Assembly (NCBI GenBank): GCA_900660155.1
Contig: CABFPE010000020.1
Span: 2,391,546 to 2,420,033, forward strand
Reading direction: 5' to 3'
Origin: Hofstenia miamia
Taxonomy: Eukaryota > Xenacoelomorpha > Acoela > Hofsteniidae
DNA: 28,488 nt
Below are positions 18,366 through 27,701 of this stretch, piece by piece. The stretch's first letter is position 1. Every line of letters starts with the position of its first letter. The notes below the pieces were generated by a model. That model saw nothing but the letters and a program-made list of their open reading frames with translations, did no database searches and had not been told where the DNA came from. The translations under genes and the position numbers were made by a program.

Positions 18366-19362
18366 TTTGTATATTTTCAACCAATCACGTGCAATCAAGT
18401 GATTATTTCATTGTATATTTTCAACCAATCACATGCAATCAAGTAATTATTTCATTGTATATTTTCAACCAATCACTTGCAATCAAGTGATTATTTTATT
18501 TTATATTTTCAACCAATCACTTGCAATCAGGTGATTATTTTATGGTATATTTTAAAACAATCACATGCAATCAAGTAATTATTTTATTGTCTATTTTCAA
18601 CCAATCACTTGCAATCAGGTGATTATTTTATTTTATATTTTCAACCAATCACTTGCAATCAAGTGATTATTTTATTTTATATTTTCAACCAATCACTTGC
18701 AATCAGGTGATTATTTTATTTTATATTTTCAACCAATCACTTGCAATCAAGTGATTATTTTATTTTATATTTTCAACCAATCACTTGCAATCAGGTGATT
18801 ATTTTATTTTATATTTTCAACCAATCACTTGCAATCAAGTGATTATTTTATTTTATATTTTCAACCAATCACTTGCAATCAGGTGATTATTTTATTTTAT
18901 ATTTTCAACCAATCACTTGCAATCAAGTGATTATTTTATTTTATATTTTCAACCAATCACTTGCAATCAGGTGATTATTTTATTTTATATTTTCAACCAA
19001 TCACTTGCAATCAAGTGATTATTTTATTTTATATTTTCAACCAATCACTTGCAATCAGGTGATTATTTTATTTTATATTTTCAACCAATCACTTGCAATC
19101 AAGTGATTATTTTATTTTATATTTTCAACCAATCACTTGCAATCAGGTGATTATTTTATTTTATATTTTCAACCAATCACTTGCAATCAAGTGATTATTT
19201 TATTTTATATTTTCAACCAATCACTTGCAATCAGGTGATTATTTTATTTTATATTTTTAACCAATCACTTGCAATCAAGTGATTATTTTATTTTATATTT
19301 TCAACCAATCACTTGCAATCAGGTGATTATTTTATGGAATATTTTAAAACAATCATGTGCAC
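18366..19362. repeat. 44-bp satellite, 22 copies, 88-bp higher-order unit
   Basis: From 18378 the monomer recurs every 44 bases without indels to 19345 (22 copies), with partial units at both edges. Each monomer has a 22-bp inverted repeat, AATCACTTG-CAAT-CAAGTGATT (type A), or the same with CAGGTGATT (type B). A 22-bp AT-rich spacer (ATTTTATTTTATATTTTCAACC) follows. From copy 3 to copy 22 types A and B alternate strictly, so the true repeat is an 88-bp dimer distinguished by one base. Copies 6-22 are almost identical (one spacer substitution near 19257), while copies 1-5 and the right edge are diverged. Each monomer includes ACCAATCA (CCAAT box) and CANNTG (E-box) sequences; function is not implied. 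Confidence 0.97.
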
Positions 19363-20604
19363 TCATTTGAAAAGTATGTGAAGAAAAAGTACCCTTGTTG
19401 TTGTTTTCTACATTCAATAATGTTGTATTGATAAAATTCACCAAATAGAACCACAGCCTCTTTGGTGCATATGAAAAGTTCGAATTGGATCTGATCAAAG
19501 GATCAGTTAAATATACATATTTTCAAAATATTACATGGGTCATGTGTAAGTAAACATTGATTGGCTCACTTTAAGCTCTTGTTTGCAAAGTCTTTAAGAT
19601 TCTTAAAAATAAAATTAAGTCTTTCTTAATTTTAAAATATTTTATTTATCATTGATTAAGGAATTAATTAACAGAATAATTTTTCAACTTTCTTAATCAT
19701 TTTGCAAAAATTGAATTTCATTAAAGAATTTTCACAAATTGTGACCAGATTAAGTACTAATGAACTAAACTATTTAATAACCTCTCTCAAGCAATCAAAA
19801 TACGAATCACTGTACTGAACTAGCTGTTAATCATGTCTACATGTGCGTTTAGCCGTGCATGATGTGCTAAGTATTCATGGGACAGAGGACTAATTCATTT
19901 GCGGAAATAGTATGGTAATAGACATGTAGAAACGGGACTAACGAATTTCAGAATATTATGACAACTTTTTATCACCAAAAAGTCAGATCATGATACCGGG
20001 ATGTACTTCATGGGAATTGCGAGGGAGAGCAAGTAATTTGATGAGACTGACATGCACAAGTAGAGAACCTTTTTCAATGTAAGATTTCTAGAGCTGCTAA
20101 AAGTCAATAAAGCAATTTTTTACATAGTTAAAAACCCATGACACTTGAGAAAGTAACATTTTATCACAAATTACAGTGTTTTGAAAAGTTTTCAGATCAA
20201 TAAAAAGTCAATAAAAAATAAATAAGCAATGTTTTGGTTATTACAGTAAATTTTTATTGATTAGATCAATTTTTGGAAACCTACAATGTATGGATTAAAT
20301 GAATACTTTTGGATATCGAAGGATAACATCATGACCTCATGAAATATTCTAAGATCCTGTGAATAAAATATCTGCATTTTCTAAAAAAGTGTTTGATATC
20401 GCAATGCAAGTGCATATCTTGCAAAATAAATTATTTCTTTGAATGAAGGCAAGTTCTCTTAAGTTCATCAATACTTCCTTTCACTTTTTTGAATAAGCAG
20501 CTTTGGGCATTATTTTGTTAAAAGCTGAAAACATTTGGTGCCTAAAATGCTAAAAATTTGTAGCCTTGACAGCATTCAGTAACACCAGGGTGTATTTTAA
20601 GCTA
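19363..20604. other. AT-rich, nothing recognised
   Basis: No convincing open frame. A TAGCCTTGACAG at 20561 is an extra copy of the end of the TIR element that starts 44 bases later. Confidence 0.4.
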
Positions 20605-21000
20605 GCCTTGACAGTTTCATGTAATATAACATGTTTATTCAATCAGTGTTTAGAAATCTGCGCTAGAAGCATTTGAGATAGATGAAAATTAAATTTCAAA
20701 GCAATTAAAAGTAGACTGAGCTTTATCTGAGCATTACTCATTGAGATATTCTAATTAAAAATGGCACACCAAGTTGATAGTAATCTTCTTTGAAAAATAC
20801 TTCAAACATGATAAACTATTGCAAATGTTGGTTCACAATGTAAGTATCAATATCTAACAGTTTGGAAGTGATGCGAAGTTACTCAGATGGTGCAGCTAAT
20901 ACAAACCCAAAAGTAAAACTCAAAACAGTTCTAAGTATAAGATGTCATAGGGGGAATACATTTGGTCTTAACCGAGTAATGTACATCACACTGTCAAGGC
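20605..21000. mobile_element. TIR element (MITE), 396 bp, TA target site
   Basis: The left end GCCTTGACAGTTTCATGTA and the reverse complement of the right end, GCCTTGACAGTGTGATGTA, match at 17 of 19. TA flanks both sides (20603-20604 and 21001-21002), as expected for Tc1/mariner-type insertion, although a 2-bp duplication is weak evidence. The interior shows no transposase motif. An additional copy of the terminus at 20563 suggests a nested or partly duplicated left end. Confidence 0.65.
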
Positions 21001-21076
21001 TAATAACAATGGGCATAATAAGAAATAACTAGCTTAGGCCTGTAGTTGACTGTATTAAGCACTACACCACTTTCAG

Positions 21077-21664
21077 GTGACATTGAGACATAATCAACTT
21101 GCAGTTAAAAATATTAATTTTACAATTAGAAATCAAAAGCGACAATCAGAAATACTCAATTACTCCCTAAGAACATGCAATCCTAATAGCATTGACAAAG
21201 GTCTATCAAAGTTTGAAAATTCGGTAAATGCTTGCCATGAGAACATTTGCAAATATGTAATTTCTCAATCTCAAAGATTTCAAGCTAAATTGCCTATTCA
21301 TCTTGGTGGTCTTGAGATTCGAAATGCGTCAGTTGCCTATCTTGGGTCTCATATAGCTCGTAGGAATCAATCATTCTTAATTGCAAAATGTGAAGAGATA
21401 TCAAGTGATATTGCTGCGCAATATGCTTCGCAGCTTGCCCATTCAAATATACTTTCATCAAGTAATATTCCATATGATTTATCATTTAAATCACAAACGC
21501 AAATCACAGAAAAGTATGATAAGCAGTTATGGCACAGAATACGAATTGGGGAAAAGCCAGGTTGCTTATTGCTCTTTACCACATAGTTGTGATTGGCTTT
21601 CAGCCATTCCTATAAGTGCACTTGGCTTAAAATTTGTACCTGTGGAAAGAAGGTTAAATATTTG
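21077..21664 (+). pseudogene. Reverse transcriptase ORF, C-terminal portion (frameshifted)
   Basis: The frame 21077-21586 reads ENSVNACHENICKYVISQSQ, then LPIHLGGLEIRNASVAYLGS and EKYDKQLWHRIRIGEKPG. It then loses similarity near 21555, and the family continues in another frame as AYCSLPHSCDWLSAIPISAL up to a stop at about 21664. The phrases LPxxxGGLxIR and PHSxDWLxAIPIxxxGL are the C-terminal hallmarks of the same RT family as 12389-13567, which lacks exactly this part. The start at 21077 is not an initiation site; the sequence is 5'-truncated. The catalytic region lies in neither fragment. Inactive. Confidence 0.75.
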
Positions 21665-22261
21665 ACCTATCTCAAGATATATTTTGATTCAGCAAAGTAT
21701 GAGTTGCTGTCATTTTATGACATCTTCAACTATATCACGTAAGTTACAGTGATAAAATTGTTAGATCTAAGTTTTGATTCAACTAAAAAATCTAGTGAAT
21801 CATTATCATTAATATTTATAAACAAGGCCATGCCATGTGTTTGGAAAATTTTCTTGCATATAATTATTTAGTCAAAATTATATTTTGTATCTTAAACTAA
21901 ATCTTCTGAAACATAAGTTACTAAAAATTGTCACGTAAGTCAACACTGAAACTCACAGAAAGCAGCTTTTTAGTCTTGTAAAAACAAAGCATTTTTTCCT
22001 AGGAATTTTAAAGACTATATTGGGTTGTTGAAGATTTTGTTTCACTTTGTTGGTTTTGAATAATGTTGGTAATTTTTTACATTTTATGAAATTATTGGCA
22101 ATATAGCATTATTATGTACATACTTACTTTTAGTTGATAACTACAACTTTAGAGTGCATAGCAGTGTCGACAATTAAATATTTACATATCCCAAAATTGT
22201 GGTTTCATACTTTCTATTATTCATATTAATATAAAACTTGTAGTTTAAGACCTATTTGTAA
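21665..22261. other. AT-rich, nothing recognised
   Basis: No readable continuation of the RT relic and no repeat found. Confidence 0.4.
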
Positions 22262-22507
22262 ATCCTTTCCAATTTGGTCAGTGACAACAGCTTTTCCAAA
22301 TGTGGAAAAAGTTCTGATGATATTAGACTCAAAGAATCTTTAACAAGATCCTAGGTGCTTCCAATAGTTATCCTGCCAGCTGCAGTAGATCAACAGTCAT
22401 TATACCACATTACTATGGAGATGAACAAGCTTCCTATTGTCATAACAAAATATGTTCCACCAGAGATTACTGATAGTCTAGCAGAAGTAGTGATTTATGC
22501 AGATTAG
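22262..22507 (+). pseudogene. Unrecognised open frame broken by one TAG
   Basis: One frame is open from about 22262 to a TAG at 22505-22507 with a single internal TAG at 22352. The first part reads ILSNLVSDNSFSKCGKSSDD. The second, 50 codons, starts VLPIVILPAAVDQQSLYHIT and ends VPPEITDSLAEVVIYAD. The residue composition is protein-like rather than AT-driven. The internal TAG sits in CCTAG before GTG, so it could instead be a splice acceptor, making 22355-22507 a terminal exon. I recognise no family. It could also be a TE fragment. Confidence 0.3.
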
Positions 22508-22807
22508 AAAAAACAGCATTATTCAAAGTAGTTGGACAATATTAAATTTGATGGTGGAGTTACATATTTCAATTGAAATTTGTAGACATTGAAAACATGA
22601 AATTCCAAGTGCCTCTATTAGGGACCCTTGCTTAAACTGATTGCACAATAGATTTTAAAATATTTTTATTTGTTCTTTGAACAAAACTATTGAGCAAAGT
22701 TCAATTTATTAGTATCCCAGTTGCGTTGCAAAAATCAAAATTTAGTGGAATGAGTCGTGAGTTTATACCATCCAAAACAAAAGTTATTTAGTAAAATTAA
22801 TTTTTGA
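22508..22807. other. AT-rich, nothing recognised
   Basis: No feature seen before the palindromic array. Confidence 0.4.
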
Positions 22808-23225
22808 ACTTCACTTCCGAAAGTTTTGTGGAATCCACAAAAATATTTAACAAATGAAATAGCAAATTCCAAGCATTTTGTGGAATCCACAAAAATAGAC
22901 AATCAAAATAAAATTCACTTCCGAAGTTTTGTGGAATCCACAAAATATTTTACAAGTGAAACAGCAAATTTCAGCATTTTGTGGAATCCACAAAAATAGA
23001 CAATCGAAATAAAATTCACTTCCGAAAGTTTTGTGGAATCCACAAAAATATTTTACAAGTGAAACAGAAAATTCCAGCATTTTGTGGAATCCACAAATAT
23101 AGACAATCGAAATGAAATTCACTTCCGAAAGTTTTTTGGAATCCACAAATATATTTTACAAGTGAAACAGAAAATTCCAGCATTTTGTGGAATACACAAA
23201 CAGACAAATGAAATAAAATTCTTTT
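22808..23225. repeat. Tandem array of a 19-bp palindrome, 103-bp unit
   Basis: The inverted repeat TTTTGTGGAATCCACAAAA starts at 22824, 22876, 22927, 22977, 23029, 23080, 23132 and 23183, a spacing of 50-52. Odd copies follow TTCACTTCCGAAAG, and even copies follow AATTCCAGCA or similar. The true unit is therefore about 103 bp with two palindromes, present four times. The last three palindromes carry substitutions. Long minus-strand frames across it, with repeated CGFHK and WIPQNA, are by-products of the repeat. Confidence 0.95.
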
Positions 23226-24137
23226 ACAGAAACGACTAACACTTATAAATTTACTTAGCAAATGCTTACTATAGTAAACCAATTACTAAGTACAAAAATA
23301 AACCATAAAAAATTTAATTACACTTTTACAAATCAATCATTATAGGACTGCAGTCTCCTAAAAATACAGTGATAATGCAAGAATTTGAATAGGGGCATGC
23401 AAAATTAAAATATAGCATAGAATAAATATTTAAACATTGTCTCAAATTGAAGCATCTAGCAGAAAAATCCTTTAGTCACATTCAATGCTTTTGAGGAAAA
23501 TGGCAAGAAATTGAAAGAAAGTGTAAATCTAGTATACAATTACAATATATTTTGCCAATCAAATAAACTGAGCTAGTCTCAAAAAATGGCCTACTTTTTA
23601 AATGCAAATAAAAATTTGTTAATCAAATAAATCTGTTTGAGCTATAACCTTCTAAGAATGATCTAGTTTACCAATAATATAAATTTTTCACATTGATCAA
23701 AACAAGAAAATTGTAACAATTAACCAAAGGAACCTAACTTAAAACAGGAAAAATGGGACTTATATATACTTTTTACACGTAGGTGCTGCTTCAATTATAC
23801 ATATCAAACAATATAACAAACTCACTACTAAAACTTTAGCTTCAAAATGAAAATACATGAAATAAGTTCAGCTTAGAAGAGAATCTATTACAACATAAAC
23901 ATTAATATGTTCTCTTAATTCAATTGCATAGTTCAATGTTTATTACTTGAAAACAGACATCTCAAACATAGCTCATTTTTAATTTTTAAAAAGGCGAATT
24001 ATTAAGATAAAATTCGCTATAAATGACTATGTATTATAATCGATCACTGTGGGAAAACACATTTGAATTAGCATGAGATTTAAAAAAAGGAAAAATGTGT
24101 AATTAAGTATTAATAATAGTATATGTTGATCGTATTT
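23226..24137. other. AT-rich, nothing recognised
   Basis: No open frame with protein-like composition and no inverted termini were found. Confidence 0.4.
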
Positions 24138-24345
24138 GCTAATTGCACCCACGTCGCCGGTTGGCCAACTATTGAAACCGTGAGCGGCCAAGTCTACTTA
24201 AGAAGGATTAACTGAAACCGCTGGTTGGAATGAATTAGCTAATTCAAACTCGCGTAGCCGGTTGGCCAACTTGTTAATATACACTCATACAAATAGTGCA
24301 CGCGGATTTCATTTGCTAATTCAACACTAGTAGCCAACTGACCAA
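24138..24345. repeat. Degenerate repeat with GTTGGCCAAC palindrome
   Basis: GCTAATTGCACCCACGTCGC leading to GTTGGCCAAC (24160-24169) recurs as GCTAATTCAAACTCGCGTAG leading to GTTGGCCAAC (24261-24270), 101 bases apart. A third weaker version, GCTAATTCAACACTAGTAGC, occurs near 24320. The segment is GC-richer than its surroundings. Probably an old repeat or transposon fragment. Confidence 0.55.
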
Positions 24346-25385
24346 AAATATAGTCCTACTCAAAGTTTTTGAATTGAATTCGAGTTACTCGGACCGAGTT
24401 CAAATATTTAAGATTCAAGCTCAAATATATTTTTGAAGAATAGGGCTATTACAAATTTAAAATAATTTATATTTCAACGGATTTTCATTCGAGGCTGAGT
24501 AAAAGTGTTAATGAATTCTCTTCAGAGCTTTTTGATCGAGTTTCACTAATTCATGTGAGTTGGAGTTTTTAAGATAATCGAAATAAAACTTTTAAAAGAC
24601 AACAATTAATTGCATTTGTTAATTGCAACACTTAAATTCTTTTTTAATTTTTTTAAACCATTACTTCAAAATGTTATGAAAGTAAAATAAAAATATATAA
24701 AATATAATTCAGCTAGTGTACTTAATATACTGTTTTATTGGTCTTACGAAAATTTTAAATGTCTGTTACAAATTGATCTTAGAAAATTGCGTTGAACTAG
24801 GCGTTTATAGTTTTTGGGGTTTGTATTTCTAATAACGATTTATTTGAGCAGTCACAGATTAGTGGAATTTCTCCCAAAAAGATAATTTTGACCTAGCAAT
24901 TTAATTTTCTCGCACTGTGTAATTCTAGAAAACTATTCTAGCAACAGCTCTTATTCTTGACAATTTACCAAAAATAAGATTAATTTCTCTCTCTGTTAAT
25001 TTAATATTTATTAACCAGATTGTACGCTTATTATGCCAATGAAACTTTTAAGTGGAAAAAGGTTTATTTAATAACTCGCTAAAGAACTTTATCCACTTAG
25101 AGTTTAACTGAAATGACAACAACAATTTGGTTTGATTTGAACAATTTACCACTATTTTTCAAAGAGCTTAAACAACGAATAAAATTATAAAATGTTAAAG
25201 TAGTTGAAATTTCCCTAAGACAAAAAGGTGAGTATTTTATCTCTACTTATTGTTGAGATGTATTAATAATAAAGTACATGTAAAACGACTAGAGTTGAGA
25301 GTACTCTTATATTTTAGATCAAGCTAAGCACAGTAATGTAAGCCAGGTGAAAATCAACAAAATGAATAATCACAGTTAATAGGCT
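24346..25385. other. AT-rich, nothing recognised
   Basis: About 1 kb without a recognisable gene or repeat. A CGAGTTACTCGGACCGAGTT phrase near 24380 is a local imperfect palindrome. Confidence 0.4.
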
Positions 25386-25611
25386 ATCAGGGTACCAAGG
25401 TTTGAAAATACCTACTTTCAAGCATCTCGGAACACAAAAATCCAACTCTTCAAGGGGTAGGGAGAAGAAAGAAGTGATAGTTCTTCTGGGGAGATCTGAT
25501 TTCTCAGTTGAGGCCGATTGGGATGGAGGGAATACGCGAGCCTGGGCGAATTTCTTTCGGAGTTTCCTCATTTGTGACACCTTCCATCTGCGCCTAAACC
25601 GTCCACAATTT
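25386..25611 (+). repeat. 226-bp exact duplication, copy 1
   Basis: Identical by eye to 25684-25909 (offset 298). It starts ATCAGGGTACCAAGG and ends CCGTCCACAATTT. The segment is clearly GC-richer than its flanks, so it may itself be a mobile or formerly coding sequence. A single N (25612) immediately follows this copy and another (25683) immediately precedes copy 2, which points to an assembly join. Confidence 0.9.
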
Positions 25612-25683
25612 NACATTAAATGTTAATGGTCTCTCTTTCCCGCTCTCTGTAAATGACATCTGCGTTTTTGAGGACCTTAACCN

Positions 25684-25909
25684 ATCAGGGTACCAAGGTT
25701 TGAAAATACCTACTTTCAAGCATCTCGGAACACAAAAATCCAACTCTTCAAGGGGTAGGGAGAAGAAAGAAGTGATAGTTCTTCTGGGGAGATCTGATTT
25801 CTCAGTTGAGGCCGATTGGGATGGAGGGAATACGCGAGCCTGGGCGAATTTCTTTCGGAGTTTCCTCATTTGTGACACCTTCCATCTGCGCCTAAACCGT
25901 CCACAATTT
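25684..25909 (+). repeat. 226-bp exact duplication, copy 2
   Basis: Second copy of 25386-25611 in the same orientation. The 71 bases between the two Ns are unrelated to the repeat and include CTCTCTTTCCCGCTCTCTG. A plus-strand frame continues from this copy into 25910-26287. Confidence 0.9.
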
Positions 25910-25990
25910 CTTGACATTTCCCTAAAAGACAATACCAAGATAACATGTGTACCCACATTGATCTGCAAGTTCAATTTTATTAATAGAAAA

Positions 25991-26287
25991 ATGAGTTCAG
26001 ATATAGAAACGACTTTAATATTACAAGAAATTTTGTCACTAGATTATGTATCCCTCAAGCGGGGAACATTAGAACATCATTTATTCGCAGATATAATTAT
26101 TACTGAAATTTTAAACATCGAAACTTATGAAATTGCTACATATATCCCACTAAATGCGGATTGGAATTTTCCACACGACTGTATTCTAGAACACGTATGG
26201 CCTTGCAATAATTTTCATAAAAGAATCTCATTTTACTATGCATTTTTGCCTGCTTCAAATAACTACTTTCCGAAACGCATTTGTTAA
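25991..26287 (+). CDS. Unrecognised open reading frame, 98 codons from ATG
   Basis: The frame is open from within the duplicated block (about 25700) through 26287, roughly 195 codons without a stop in AT-rich DNA, which is unusual for chance. The first ATG is at 25991. The protein begins MSSDIETTLILQEILSLDYV and later has TYIPLNADWNFPHDCILEHV and PKRIC at the end. No signal peptide, repeat or family motif is recognised. It could be a small gene, an exon entered from upstream, or a remnant of the repeat that carries the duplication. Confidence 0.3.
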   Translation: MSSDIETTLILQEILSLDYVSLKRGTLEHHLFADIIITEILNIETYEIATYIPLNADWNFPHDCILEHVWPCNNFHKRISFYYAFLPASNNYFPKRIC

Positions 26288-26658
26288 AAACAACAAGAAA
26301 CAAAAACTGATTTTTGGCCTGTTTTCTCAAATAAAGGATTATACAAATTTCCACAATGTTGTTTTCGTTCTTCCTACTGATTGTTTCACAGTAATGTGCT
26401 GTTGAAAATGATGTACTGCAGATTTACATACAAAATTTTTTATTTAGGGTAATAAAAACTGGAAGAAAAAAACGTGTACAAAACTGTTTTTAATAATTTC
26501 TTTACCTTATCATAATTTCAGTAATACATCAGTCTTCATAAAGTGCTATTCTTAGATGTCCAAATAGCTTTGAAAAAGGATTATCAAAAAAACTATCTTT
26601 GCTTACAGTTAAGGATTGCCAGTGGAAACACTGATTCAATAATTTACATTTTGAAAAC
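26288..26658. other. AT-rich, nothing recognised
   Basis: No gene seen. It lies downstream of the putative minus-strand polyadenylation site. Confidence 0.4.
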
Positions 26659-26664
26659 TTTATT
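26659..26664 (-). promoter_or_regulatory. Candidate polyadenylation signal AATAAA
   Basis: TTTATT on the plus strand reads CAATAAAG on the minus strand. It is about 125 bases beyond the stop codon of the candidate terminal exon at 26791-26909, a suitable position for the end of that transcript. Confidence 0.35.
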
Positions 26665-26790
26665 GCCGAATGTATAAAGTTCTTGTTACATGTGAACACA
26701 ATTTAATAATGAGTTCCCTATGCATGCATTTCACTAGTCTACGCTATCGTTTCCTCTTATCTTGAGGGAGAGGCACCCACCGGATCATTA

Positions 26791-26909
26791 TCATCCTGGT
26801 CCAGGGAGGTATGCATCTAAAGATGCCACCCTTCCATCTCTTCTTATAAACAAGGGTGGCGGTCGTTTTGGAGGATCCTCTGGCACTTGTCCCGGATTCA
26901 TGGCTCCTT
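26791..26909 (-). CDS. Candidate terminal exon of a minus-strand gene
   Basis: Read on the minus strand, ATATTTGCAG (ending at 26910) is followed by two bases completing a codon, then 38 codons and a TGA at 26793-26791. The translation starts GAMNPGQVPEDPPKRPPPLF, continues IRRDGRVASLD and ends AYLPGPG. It is proline-rich and basic, with a defined C-terminus. The segment is GC-rich compared with its surroundings, and AATAAA lies at a suitable distance in the 3' direction. I do not recognise the protein. The plus strand is also open here (26762-26953), with a glycine- and proline-rich reading that I judge less likely because it has no splice or termination context. Upstream exons would lie at higher coordinates. 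Confidence 0.4.
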
Positions 26910-27138
26910 CTGCAAATATTTCTCCTAATTTAAAATTTATATTCACCCATTAGACATTTTAATTTAAAATCAGGACGTTGGTTGACAACCACCTACATTT
27001 GTATTTTTGCTTGCATGCAGTCACACTCAGATACTTAATTTAGGTTTTCCATACATGCTCACATTTGGTAATATAGCTAACGCGAAATTACATGCAAAAG
27101 ATTATAACTTTGATACAAAACACCAGCAAAAACACTAT
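26910..27138. other. AT-rich spacer, nothing recognised
   Basis: No feature beyond the possible acceptor for the exon at 26791-26909. Confidence 0.4.
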
Positions 27139-27273
27139 TTAAATCCTTCCTTTATTTATATAACATTTCACAATTTTGACATGAAAATGAGCCTCTATAT
27201 ATTGCAGCTCCCACTGCTCCATAGCAGTCCCCAGCATTCGGCCACCATTCTCCTTCTTTGCAGAACCACCCAT
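27139..27273 (-). CDS. Small minus-strand open frame, 44 codons, uncertain
   Basis: An ATG in good context (CCTAAAATGG) starts a frame reading MGGSAKKENGGRMLGTAMEQ then WELQYIEAHFH, ending at a TAA. The first 100 bases are GC-rich against AT-rich flanks. Other frames are also open over the GC-rich part, so coding is not proven. It could be a first exon of the minus-strand gene ending at 26791, a short peptide gene, or a fragment of a dispersed repeat. No clear donor was found. Confidence 0.2.
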   Translation of the reverse strand: MGGSAKKENGGRMLGTAMEQWELQYIEAHFHVKIVKCYINKGRI

Positions 27274-27611
27274 TTTAGGGGAATAACCAATTCTTTATCA
27301 AACATGTCCTAAACAAGTAAAAACCATAATTTTGTAGGCAACAAAAAAACGCAACAAAAAACAATTATGTTCTAATTTATTTTTTTGTTTTTCTTTAATG
27401 TTAGTAGTGAGGGAAGACGAGGCCCTGTCTCACAAAATGACCTTGAGCTCTGCAATATCGAGGGAGTGTTTGCAAATGTTAATTAATGAGTCATTCTACT
27501 TGACAAATGTTTTGACATCTCCACTAATGGGTTTTTAGTGACGTCAGATATTTTTAAGTATGTCTACTAATGGATTTCAATTAGTAATGCTTTTAATTGA
27601 TTTACATATTA

Positions 27612-27697
27612 GGGCCATTTTTTGGTATGAGTAATTTCACTTTGATAATATCACGGGCCATTTTTTTGGCATGACTAATTTCACTTTGTTAATAGTG
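27612..27697 (+). repeat. Two-copy 43-bp tandem repeat
   Basis: GGGCCATTTTTTGGTATGAG with TAATTTCACTTTGATAATA (from 27612) is repeated from 27655 as GGGCCATTTTTTTGGCATGA with CTAATTTCACTTTGTTAATA. A few substitutions and a one-base indel separate the copies. Confidence 0.8.
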
Positions 27698-27701
27698 AGA
27701 A

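Noticed and set aside
18366..19362. CRISPR-like repeat and spacer layout (22-bp palindromic repeat, 22-bp spacer)
   Set aside because: The spacers are identical, the genome is animal-like and no cas genes are present. It is a satellite.
22847..23282. Two minus-strand frames with repeated CGFHK and WIPQNA phrases
   Set aside because: These are translations of the palindromic tandem array. The unit is about 103 bases, not a multiple of three, and the same repeat is read in different frames.
25314..25974. Minus-strand frames through the duplicated block
   Set aside because: They cross Ns and both copies of the duplication. The protein-like part lies entirely in the repeated segment, and no start, splice or family is visible.
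26762..26953. Plus-strand glycine/proline-rich 63-codon frame
   Set aside because: Antisense to the better-supported minus-strand exon with acceptor, stop and AATAAA; kept as an alternative only.
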